Assembly (NCBI GenBank): GCA_947165435.1
Contig: CAMVAI010000002.1
Location: 27,392-91,391 of the forward strand
DNA from: an uncultured Prevotella sp.
GTDB lineage: Bacteria > Bacteroidota > Bacteroidia > Bacteroidales > Bacteroidaceae
DNA: 64,000 nt
Reading direction: 5' to 3'
Shown: positions 1 to 7,480 of the stretch, in pieces
How the letters are laid out: each line of letters opens with the position of its first letter
Numbering within the stretch: position 1 is the first letter of the stretch
Notes under the pieces: generated by a model
What the model was told of the DNA's origin: nothing
Database searches by the model: none
The model's input: the letters and a program-made list of their open reading frames with translations, nothing else
Program-made: the position numbers and the translations under genes

Positions 1-329
1 CCGATGGCCGCCAGCTGGTACTGCCCCTCGGGCAGCGTCAGGCTGAGCTGCTGGCCGGCATCGCCGATGTTCTGCAGGGCTGCGCACGCGTCGCCCCGGA
101 ACACATACACCTGTATCGGGTAGCTCAGCGCAGGGGCCTCAGCGTCGCCGGGCTGGTCGGCGGCGGCGCGCGTGCGCACCTCCAGGCGGGCGTTGCCATG
201 AGCGGCGGCCAGCCCGGCGGCATCGCCCATAGCGGCATCGGTCTGCCGCTCGCACGATGTCGCAGCGGCCATCACCAGCCCTGCGGCCAGCGGCAGCACG
301 GCTGTCCTTATCCTATCCACGATGTTCAT
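1..329 (-). CDS. FimB/Mfa2-like fimbrial lipoprotein, 3'-truncated by window edge
   Basis: Minus-strand reading frame from ATG at 329: MNIVDRIRTAVLPLAAGLVMAAATSCERQTDAAMGDAAGLAAAHGNARLEVRTRAADQPGDAEAPALSYPIQVYVFRGDACAALQNIGDAGQQLSLTLPEGQYQLAAIG; lipobox ATSC and the PIQVYVF...LSLTLPEGQYQLAA pattern typical of Mfa2/FimB-type subunits. Confidence 0.6.
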   Translation of the reverse strand, partial: MNIVDRIRTAVLPLAAGLVMAAATSCERQTDAAMGDAAGLAAAHGNARLEVRTRAAADQPGDAEAPALSYPIQVYVFRGDACAALQNIGDAGQQLSLTLPEGQYQLAAI

Positions 330-402
330 ATTCTCTGTTCTCATATTCTTTAATTATTATGTCTTCTATTCTCATATATTGCCCGAGCCATACAGACACA
401 CC

Positions 403-437
403 GCGCCCCGGCTCTCTACTGTCGAGAGTCGGGGCGC
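403..437. repeat. Repeated palindrome, copy A (14-bp arms, 7-nt loop)
   Basis: gcgccccggctctc-tactgtc-gagagtcggggcgc; near-identical copies at 3610-3644 and 7272-7307. Confidence 0.8.
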
Positions 438-467
438 CGCAAGGGGGAGAGGGGGTAATGGATGTGG

Positions 468-602
468 TTACTGGGCCGCCGTCATGCCGGTGGAATTGCG
501 GTGTTGCCTGCCGCGCCTTTCCAGATACATCATGAAGGCATAGCCAGCCACGATAATGCCTACAGCCAGTGCAATGACCAGCAATGAATCGATTGTCTTC
601 AT
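468..602 (-). CDS. Small single-pass membrane protein (44 aa)
   Basis: MKTIDSLLVIALAVGIIVAGYAFMMYLERRGRQHRNSTGMTAAQ*; ATG overlaps the stop of the upstream small ORF (ATGA overlap). Confidence 0.5.
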   Translation of the reverse strand: MKTIDSLLVIALAVGIIVAGYAFMMYLERRGRQHRNSTGMTAAQ

Positions 603-779
603 CTTCTGTTTCCTTTCTTTTTGGGTTTATACTCTTGTCTGCTCTTCTGGTCGCTCGCGTAAATGACCCATAGGCCGCCCAGCAACAGGGCAAAGGCCAC
701 GATGGCCACTACGTAAAGAACGATGGGTTCGTTGAGGTTGTCTGTTCCATAGTCGTATGATAAATTAATATAGGAATAT
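599..779 (-). CDS. Small membrane-protein ORF without an obvious ATG (maximum open frame given)
   Basis: Open frame ...YDYGTDNLNEPIVLYVVAIVAFALLLGGLWVIYASDQKSRQEYKPKKKGNRR*; strong TM segment; stop overlaps next ATG; start codon unclear. Confidence 0.35.
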
Positions 780-793
780 CATGCCATTCCGAC

Positions 794-883
794 TGCAAAG
801 ATAGGCATTATTTCCGAGACGGCAAAGCGTTTCGCCGTCTTTTCTCTCTCCCTTGCGGTGTGTGTCAGTATGTCAAAGAGCGA
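794..883. repeat. 90-bp repeat, copy A (promoter + stem-loop + inverted-repeat end)
   Basis: ctgcaaagataggcattatttccgagacggcaaag...ctctcccttgcggtgtgtgtcagtatgtcaaagagcg; about 88/90 identical to 4113-4202. Confidence 0.85.
797..827 (-). promoter_or_regulatory. Bacteroidota-type promoter, copy A
   Basis: On the minus strand TTTG (824-827) - 19 nt - TATCTTTG (797-804), an exact TTTG-N19-TAnnTTTG match. Confidence 0.7.
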
Positions 884-942
884 GTGCGGTTCTACCGCAT
901 AGGGCAATGGTCGTCCGGGCTTCGGAAATCATGCCCTGGCCC

Positions 943-3495
943 TTAGAAGGCGAGCACGGGGCGCACCTTGTAAATCGTCGTGCCTGTCTTGGTCTTTAAG
1001 TCGTCAGCCCAGAGGTGTAGTCGATCCCCACCACTGCCTTGCAGGTTCATAAACCATGCGCAGGGACCATTACGCTCGGTGCTCGACCACCAATACGAAC
1101 CGTCAAACGGCGTAAACAGTGATAAGTTACGCCCCCCAAGACGGGTGGTGACGTAGTTGTTCATTGCCGTGACAAACTCCCAGGCATAGGTCGCGCCGCA
1201 TACGATATAGTGCGCCTCGTTGCCTTTAGACCAACTGCCGTATCTTGATTCATTGACGGGCATGTAGGTACTGTACTTGGAGGCTGTGGTCGAGAACGAC
1301 TCCCACCACATATACATCTGGCCGATGCTGGGCAGATACCACCCGCTGCTGTTCGAGGGGGCAGCCGGTGTGTACGTGCGGGCCAGGTTCATGGCCGTGG
1401 CTGTCGCTGCGTTGGTGGCGTCGTCGCGGTAGCATTTGGCTGTGCGGCAGTGCGTCAGTCCGTCCATATCGGTTACGACGTTATTGGCACCCGCCCAATC
1501 AGCAGTAAACGCGATTTGTGTGTCGGTCATCGCAGTGGTCGTCGTGCCCCAGGCCGTGCCATCCGATGCGTCGCCCAGTGCCATCACGTAGCCACGCGTG
1601 TAGCCCAGTGCCCGGTCTTTTGTAGATGTGCCCACACGGAACACGATGCCGATGGGTGTCTTGCCGGGGTTGTCGCCGGCCGTGCCCCACGTGCCGTCGC
1701 TGAAGTAGAGGTCGCCCAGCAGCGGCGGCACTTTCTGCTTCACCAGTGCCACTCGGAATCCGAAATAATCACTTACCCTGTCGGGTGAACCATCTGTAGC
1801 TGTGCGCTGATAGGTGAAGCCACCGTTGGCATCATCGGTCGCATCGGAATATCCGCCACCACGCACCACACGCGAGTTCGTAGCGTTCGAAGTGCAGAGC
1901 CACGGATCGGTGTATTCGCCGGCGGCAGCCACATCGGTGCTGACAGGACTGCCGCCACCGTCTGCCTCCTTATAGTCGAGACACCATTCCCATACATTGC
2001 CCGCCATGTCGTATAGCCCCAGTTCGTTGGGCTTTAGCGATGCCACGGGCTTGATGGTGTTCACGTTTTGGAGCACTGCTATCTCCGCCAGGTTGTCGCC
2101 TCCGGCATAGGTGAATCCGGCGCTATGCTGTCCGCCTCGGGCGGCATATTCCCACTGTGCCGACGTGGGCAGGCTGAACTCCCATCCCGAGGGGCGTGAG
2201 CCGATGGTGGCGGCATTGAGTCGGTCGATGAATCCGGTAGTGGCCGTGTTGATCATATTCCATGACACCGAGTTCACGGGGTACATGTCGCCCGTCTCTT
2301 TCTGCGTGGCCAAGGCACTACCGCCGTGAAGCTGTACCATTCCGCCCATGACGGCTTTCCACAACTGCTGTGTCACCTCCGTTTCGGCTATGTAGTAGTC
2401 GCTCAGCGTCACGTTATATCCCGTCGCTTCGCCCCGCGTGCCGGTGTAGAGGTTCTCCATGCGCCCTCCCTCTACGAACACCATGTTGAACGTGGTGCCA
2501 TCGGGCAGGTGGAAGGCCAGGCGGTTGCGGTGTGTGTCGCTGCCGGCGGGCTCGTGGGCGTCGGGCAGGGTGACGGTCTGTCCCAGGTCTGAGCGCGAGG
2601 GTGTCACGTCGAAGGTGCTGACCTCGCCGGGCATCAGCTGGCGGGCGGCGGGCAGTGCATAGTTGACGGTGCCCATGTCGGTCTCTACGGCTATCAGTGC
2701 GCCGGCGTCTATGGTCTGCGGGGGCAGCAGTGCAGCGGCGGTGGCGGTGGTCGAGGTGCCGCCGCTGAGCATGGTCAGGCGGTTGGCGGCCGTGGCGTCT
2801 ATGGCGCTGGCATCCGCTGCCTCCAGTGTGACGGCCCCGTTGCTCACGGCGACGGACATGCCCCGGTATCCCGTCACGATGTAGATGGCCTTGACCTGGC
2901 TGATGCCGGCTCCGGCGGTGGCCGTCACCACGAGCTTGCTCATCAGGTGGCGCATGGTCACGGCTGCCGCGGCCGTGTCATCGGTGCGCACGGCGGTGGC
3001 CGTGCCGTACATCAGGTCCGACAGACGGTAGTTGTCGTCGTCCGACTGGTCCTGCTTCACGGTAAACGTGCCGCCGGCCGTGGGGTAGGCGCCGTTGGGC
3101 CAGCTGTCGGTGCCCGTGCCCGTGTCGGGGGCGTACAGCAGGTGTACGGCCGCGCTGCGCTCGCCGGCCTGCAGGTATGGCTGCTGTGTGGGCGTCACGG
3201 CGTTGGCCGCGCCCACGGTGTATGTGGTGGTGCAGGGGCTTGCCGTGCCGTCGGCCAGTGTCACTCCTGCCGGGAACCAGGCCAGCAGCTGCTGGCCCTC
3301 GGCTATCTGCACCGACTGCAGGTCGATGGCGGCGCGTGTGCCGTCCGTGGCTATGGTCACGGTGATGGGCGTGGCCGCGCTGCCGGCTCCCGGGGTCTCC
3401 GCCTGCTCGGCGCAGGCGGCCAGGAGCAGGGGCAGCGATGCAATCGCTGCATAAAAGACGCTCCGTCGTGTTGTTCTCATCTTCTTCATTGTCAT
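943..3495 (-). CDS. Fimbrillin-like lipoprotein + FGE/SUMF1-like + C-terminal DUF1566-like domain (array gene 1)
   Basis: Lipobox LLLAAC; SDLMYG/LMSKLVV fimbrillin motifs; FNMVFVEGG...YYIAETEVTQQLWKAVMGG...WEYAARGG...LGLYDMAGNVWEWC...RVVRGGGY...GFRVALV; GDLYFSDGTWG...GWYLPSIGQMY...WWSSTE...KVRPVLAF. Confidence 0.8.
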   Translation of the reverse strand: MTMKKMRTTRRSVFYAAIASLPLLLAACAEQAETPGAGSAATPITVTIATDGTRAAIDLQSVQIAEGQQLLAWFPAGVTLADGTASPCTTTYTVGAANAVTPTQQPYLQAGERSAAVHLLYAPDTGTGTDSWPNGAYPTAGGTFTVKQDQSDDDNYRLSDLMYGTATAVRTDDTAAAAVTMRHLMSKLVVTATAGAGISQVKAIYIVTGYRGMSVAVSNGAVTLEAADASAIDATAANRLTMLSGGTSTTATAAALLPPQTIDAGALIAVETDMGTVNYALPAARQLMPGEVSTFDVTPSRSDLGQTVTLPDAHEPAGSDTHRNRLAFHLPDGTTFNMVFVEGGRMENLYTGTRGEATGYNVTLSDYYIAETEVTQQLWKAVMGGMVQLHGGSALATQKETGDMYPVNSVSWNMINTATTGFIDRLNAATIGSRPSGWEFSLPTSAQWEYAARGGQHSAGFTYAGGDNLAEIAVLQNVNTIKPVASLKPNELGLYDMAGNVWEWCLDYKEADGGGSPVSTDVAAAGEYTDPWLCTSNATNSRVVRGGGYSDATDDANGGFTYQRTATDGSPDRVSDYFGFRVALVKQKVPPLLGDLYFSDGTWGTAGDNPGKTPIGIVFRVGTSTKDRALGYTRGYVMALGDASDGTAWGTTTTAMTDTQIAFTADWAGANNVVTDMDGLTHCRTAKCYRDDATNAATATAMNLARTYTPAAPSNSSGWYLPSIGQMYMWWESFSTTASKYSTYMPVNESRYGSWSKGNEAHYIVCGATYAWEFVTAMNNYVTTRLGGRNLSLFTPFDGSYWWSSTERNGPCAWFMNLQGSGGDRLHLWADDLKTKTGTTIYKVRPVLAF

Positions 3496-3609
3496 ATCGT
3501 CATTTATATTTCGTTTTATTTCTTATTTCATCTCATTACCCATTGCTCATTGCTCATTGCTTTGACCTAAAGGTGCAAAGTGTGGCTTCGCATTCTTCTG
3601 ACACACACT

Positions 3610-3644
3610 GCGCCCCGGCTCTCTACTGTCGAGAGTCGGGGCGC
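3610..3644. repeat. Repeated palindrome, copy B
   Basis: gcgccccggctctc-tactgtc-gagagtcggggcgc. Confidence 0.8.
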
Positions 3645-3683
3645 AAGGGGGAGGGGGTGCAGGCGAGCTTACTGATTTACGAC

Positions 3684-3968
3684 TTATTCCTGCTTCTGTT
3701 CCTCCACGGTGAACGTGGCGTTGCGCAGCAGCCGTATCTTGCGCTTACGGGCATTGCCTGAGACGGCATTAACAGCCGACTGCGATACGAAGTGTATGCC
3801 AAATATCATCAGCAGGACGCCTACCACAGCCGTTGCCGAGATAACATACACCATGTCGTCGGGCTGTTGAAGGAAATAGGTAAACGGTATGACGGTCACC
3901 ATGTATTTTCCGATGTCGCACATCAATTCGCCTACTTTCTTTTTCTTCTCAATGGTTTCAGTCGTCAT
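3684..3968 (-). CDS. Small two-TM membrane protein, DUF6722-like
   Basis: MTTETIEKKKKVGELMCDIGKYMVTVIPFTYFLQQPDDMVYVISATAVVGVLLMIFGIHFVSQSA...; two hydrophobic segments. Confidence 0.55.
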   Translation of the reverse strand: MTTETIEKKKKVGELMCDIGKYMVTVIPFTYFLQQPDDMVYVISATAVVGVLLMIFGIHFVSQSAVNAVSGNARKRKIRLLRNATFTVEEQKQE

Positions 3969-4075
3969 AGTTCCTTGGTTTTATGATTGCTGTACATGTC
4001 GATAAGCACCAGCGTGGCTGCAAGCCCGGAAATGATGCTCATAATGGTAATAATTACTAATGCTGTTGTTTCCAT
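3965..4075 (-). CDS. Small single-pass membrane protein (36 aa)
   Basis: METTALVIITIMSIISGLAATLVLIDMYSNHKTKEL*; stop overlaps ATG of 3684..3968 (ATGA coupling); downstream of an exact promoter match. Confidence 0.55.
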   Translation of the reverse strand: METTALVIITIMSIISGLAATLVLIDMYSNHKTKEL

Positions 4076-4112
4076 AATCATATATTAATATTAAATTATT
4101 CTGTAATTCCGC

Positions 4113-4202
4113 CTGCAAAGATAGGCATTATTTCCGAGACGGCAAAGTGTTTTGCCGTCTTTTCTCTCTCCCTTGCGGTGTGTGTCAGTATGTCAAAGAG
4201 CG
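4113..4202. repeat. 90-bp repeat, copy B
   Basis: Near-identical to 794-883. Confidence 0.85.
4116..4146 (-). promoter_or_regulatory. Bacteroidota-type promoter, copy B
   Basis: On the minus strand TTTG (4143-4146) - 19 nt - TATCTTTG (4116-4123), exact TTTG-N19-TAnnTTTG. Confidence 0.7.
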
Positions 4203-4290
4203 CTTGAGCGAGTGAAGAGCGAAACTTGTTTCAGCTCTTCCGTGCGTTGAGCTCTTGGGCCGTCAGGCCAAAGAGCGCTTGAGCCGGAGC
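4164..4290. repeat. About 125-bp intergenic repeat, copy B (second copy about 7339-7465)
   Basis: tctctcccttgcggtgtgtgtcagtatgtcaaagagcg...cagctcttccg...gggccgtcaggccaaagagcg shared with 7339-7465; includes a GCTCTTGGGCC-GTCA-GGCCAAAGAGC hairpin. Confidence 0.75.
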
Positions 4291-4326
4291 TCGCGGGGGG
4301 ACAGTGCCCTGGGGGGTGGGGGGCCT

Positions 4327-7182
4327 TTACTGCCCCACGTAGGTGATGCGGCAGTAGCCGTTGCCCGTGTGGCCCGGCTCGGTGCCGCCCTGCGGGGCGG
4401 GCATCTCGGCGTTGCCGCCTATCATCTGGCCGTTGGCGACGCCGCCTGTGTAGCTCGAGCCGCCGGCACCGGTGCAGACGATGCCACTGTTATGACCGCC
4501 ACCACCGCCGCCGTAGTAGCCGCCGCCACCACCGCCGCCCCAGCTACCGCTGGGTGCACCACCGGTGCCGGCGGCACCGTCGCTACCGTTATAAGTGCCT
4601 TTGTATCCTTTGCCGCCATTGCTGTCCTGTGTACCCCCTGTGGAGAGGGTCTGTGTGGTTGGATCGTAACAGGAGGTAGTTCCATTGTTCTTGGCGGTCC
4701 ATAGTCCGCCGCCGCCTACCATGGCACCACCGTGGCCGCCATTGGCCACGATGCCGAGGCCGGTGACGTAGGTGAATCCATTTTTGGCCCAGCCGCTATC
4801 CGTTGCATTATTGTCAGGTGTTGCGTAAGAGACGGCTCCGCCTCCGGCTCCGGCCACGATGATGCGGTTGGTCAGTGCCGTGCCGCCCTGGCGCACGTCG
4901 GTAGCACCGCCACCGCCGCTGTTGTAGGTGCCTTCACCAGGTTTTCCTCCATTGCCGCCGCCGTTCCATCCGCCAGCCGAGGCGACGTCGCTGGTGGTAG
5001 ATGTCTGTCCCTGCTGCCCTACATAGATGCTGAGCGTGGCATCCTTAGCCAGTGTCACCACGCCGGTGGCGTAGGCTCCCTTGCCGCCCTGGGGCTGTGG
5101 CACGCTGGTATAGCCGGTGCGGTTGGGCGGTGTGCCTCCCTGTGCTCCCCAGCACTCGATGCGGTACTTGCCGGCCTGCGGAGCGGTGAAGGTCTGCACC
5201 GTGCCGGTGTATCCGAAGCCGTAGCCGCGCACGAGGGCGAGGCGGGCACCGAAGTCGATGGCAGAAGTCGCATTAGGCCACTCGCCGCTGCGTTTGTCAG
5301 CAAGGTAGCGTCCGGTGATGCGCATATTAGTACCATTCCAGTCATGCTCGAATGTGCCGCCTGCGCGGTAATCGCCTGTGTTAGTGGTGCCATAATAGTC
5401 GAGCCCTAGGTCAGAGCCTGCCGTAATGGTAGGGGTATAGTCGTCCAGCGACTCCCACATGTTGCCGCAGAGGTCGTAGATGCCCAGTCCGTTAGGGATG
5501 AGCTGGGCCACTGGGGCTGCGGCATAGGAGCTGCTGAAGCCACTGGCTTGTTTATTGTAGGCATACTGGCTGACCACGTCCTGCGAGCCATTGGTGGTCG
5601 AGCCGGGCAGTATATAGTCGGTGCGGCGTGCCTTGCCGTCGCGTGCGGCATACTCCCACTGCGCCTCGGTAGGCCGCGTGAAGCGCCAGCCTGTGGGCAG
5701 CTGTGCGGCCAGTAGCGTGTTCAGGTCGTTGATGAATGCCGTGACCACATCGTAGCGCAACCGCGCAATGGGCTTGTTGGGTGCTGTCGTGTCGTCGAAT
5801 CCGTTTTGTGTGTCTGTCTTTATGGCTCCTGCTCCCCTGACAGCCTTCCACAGCCCGAAGGTCACCTCGGTCTCGCCGATGTAGAAGTCGCTGAGCCGCC
5901 CGGTGACGTTGACGCCGCGCAGCGTGGAATACTCTCCCCCCTCTACGAACACCATGTTGAAGGGCACGCCATTGACGTAGAACGAGAGCATCTGCTGTGC
6001 CGACTGGTGGCTGCGGTAGTCCTGTGCGCTCCAGTCGGTGATGTCGATGGTGGTGCCGAGTGAGGCCCGGCTGACGGTGACGGCTATCTGGTACGAGCGT
6101 CCGCTCTGCAGCTCCTTGTCGGCTGCCAGCCGGAAGGTGGCGGTGCCGCGCTCGGTCTGCACCTCTATGAAGTCGCCCTGCAGCACGGTCTGCGGCGGCA
6201 GCAGTGCGGCGCACGTCCTGGCGCCTGCGGTGGTGCCGTCCTTGAGTGCCGTCAGTGGCAGCTCGCGTGTGATGGGTGTGGTGAGCGTGGTGCCGGGTGT
6301 GGCCGTCATGGGGTTGCCCATGTTGACGGTGCGGAAGCCGCGCACCAGCCTGACTTCCTGCACGGCGCCCACCTCTGTGTCGGGTGTGGCGGTGATGATG
6401 AGCTGTGCCATGCGGTGCTGCAGCGTGACGGCGGGAATCTGCTGGCTGTAGGAGTCCAGGGGTCGCTGGCTGGTGAGCGCCGCGTGGCCGTACATCAGGT
6501 CGGAGGCGCGGTAGCCGGTGTCGTCCGACTGGTCCTGTGCCACGGTGAACGATGTCATCGCGGGCCCGGTGCTGACGGGCGTGGCGGCCTGGTCCTGTGT
6601 GGGGTAGAACATGTCTATCCATGTCTGCACCTCGCCGAACTGCAGGTATAGCGAGTTGTCGTCGGTGCCGACGTCGGTGCCGTTGATTTTCGTGGTGGCG
6701 CTGATGGTGGTGCCTGTGCCTTTCTTCATCTCGGCGCTCGCGACAGCCGTGCCGTCGGCCGTCACGACGCTGCCTCCGCTGAAGAACACGCTGACCAGCT
6801 CGTCCTGGTCCAGCTGTGTGTTCTGCGGGGTGGCGGTGCTGGCCGCCGTGGCGATGGCGGTGCGCGTGGTGCCGAGTGTGCCGCCGTCGGCGGGTGAGGC
6901 TATGCCTACGGTCAGCTGCAGGGGCACGCGACCCTGCGTGGCGGCCGGCGTGGCCTCCGGCTGCTCGGTGCTGCACGATGTCATGGCGGCGGCCAGCAGG
7001 AGGGGCAGCGATGCAATCGCTGCATAAAGGACGTGACATGCCGCGGCCGCAGCCGTCCGTGCCGCCGTCGTCGCTGCATGCCGCCATGTCGCGGTGGTGG
7101 CCGCCGTCTTCGCTGCATGCCGCCATGTCGCGGTGGTGGCTGCCGTGCGTTGTCTTGTTGTCGTTCTCATCATCTTTATCAT
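4327..7182 (-). CDS. Fimbrillin-like lipoprotein + FGE-like + C-terminal glycine-rich (ALK-type) domain (array gene 2)
   Basis: SLPLLLAAAMTSC; SDLMYGHAAL; FNMVFVEGG...FYIGETEVTFGLWKAV...WEYAARDG...LGIYDLCGNMWE; FGYTGTVQTFTAPQAGKYRIECWGAQGG...GGWNGGGNGG...GGGATDVR...RIIVAGAGGG...GNGYCRITYVGQ. Confidence 0.8.
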   Translation of the reverse strand: MIKMMRTTTRQRTAATTATWRHAAKTAATTATWRHAATTAARTAAAAACHVLYAAIASLPLLLAAAMTSCSTEQPEATPAATQGRVPLQLTVGIASPADGGTLGTTRTAIATAASTATPQNTQLDQDELVSVFFSGGSVVTADGTAVASAEMKKGTGTTISATTKINGTDVGTDDNSLYLQFGEVQTWIDMFYPTQDQAATPVSTGPAMTSFTVAQDQSDDTGYRASDLMYGHAALTSQRPLDSYSQQIPAVTLQHRMAQLIITATPDTEVGAVQEVRLVRGFRTVNMGNPMTATPGTTLTTPITRELPLTALKDGTTAGARTCAALLPPQTVLQGDFIEVQTERGTATFRLAADKELQSGRSYQIAVTVSRASLGTTIDITDWSAQDYRSHQSAQQMLSFYVNGVPFNMVFVEGGEYSTLRGVNVTGRLSDFYIGETEVTFGLWKAVRGAGAIKTDTQNGFDDTTAPNKPIARLRYDVVTAFINDLNTLLAAQLPTGWRFTRPTEAQWEYAARDGKARRTDYILPGSTTNGSQDVVSQYAYNKQASGFSSSYAAAPVAQLIPNGLGIYDLCGNMWESLDDYTPTITAGSDLGLDYYGTTNTGDYRAGGTFEHDWNGTNMRITGRYLADKRSGEWPNATSAIDFGARLALVRGYGFGYTGTVQTFTAPQAGKYRIECWGAQGGTPPNRTGYTSVPQPQGGKGAYATGVVTLAKDATLSIYVGQQGQTSTTSDVASAGGWNGGGNGGKPGEGTYNSGGGGATDVRQGGTALTNRIIVAGAGGGAVSYATPDNNATDSGWAKNGFTYVTGLGIVANGGHGGAMVGGGGLWTAKNNGTTSCYDPTTQTLSTGGTQDSNGGKGYKGTYNGSDGAAGTGGAPSGSWGGGGGGGYYGGGGGGHNSGIVCTGAGGSSYTGGVANGQMIGGNAEMPAPQGGTEPGHTGNGYCRITYVGQ
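7071..7149. repeat. 39-bp tandem duplication in N-terminal coding region of array gene 2
   Basis: gctgcatgccgccatgtcgcggtggtgg repeated with 39-nt period; encodes TAATTATWRHAA twice. Confidence 0.85.
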
Positions 7183-7271
7183 ATCGTCATTGTTATTTCA
7201 TTACTCATTTCTCACTTCTCATTACTCACTTCTCACTTCTCATTACTCATTTCTCATTTCTCTGACACACT

Positions 7272-7307
7272 GCGCCCCGGCTCTCTGTCGGTCGAGAGTC
7301 GGGGCGC
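7272..7307. repeat. Repeated palindrome, copy C
   Basis: gcgccccggctctc-tgtcggtc-gagagtcggggcgc. Confidence 0.8.
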
Positions 7308-7480
7308 AAGGGGGAGAGGGGTAGCAGACGTATTTATTTCTCTCCCTTGCGGTGTGTGTCAGTATGTCAAAGAGCGATTGAGCGAGCGAAGAGCGAAACG
7401 TGTTTCAGCTCTTCCGAGCGTTGAGCTCCTGGGCCGTCAGGCCAAAGAGCGATTGCTTGAGCGTGGGTCGTCTTAACCCG

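Noticed and set aside
313-693. 126-aa minus-strand ORF (MPCCWAAYGSFTRATRR...)
   Set aside because: Runs across the repeated palindrome and out of frame with two better small membrane-protein ORFs. No convincing features.
830-850. Stem-loop GACGGCAAAG..CGCCGTC + TTTT (also 4140-4165) as intrinsic terminators
   Set aside because: The T-run is on the plus strand, where no plus-strand gene precedes it, and the stem overlaps the minus-strand -33 box. More likely part of the repeated promoter element.
5552-7126. Minus-strand 524-aa ORF and similar Arg/His-rich frames (11868..13352, 14000-16300, 33954..34901, 51413..52747)
   Set aside because: Out-of-frame readings of real array genes with biased composition and no recognisable domain.
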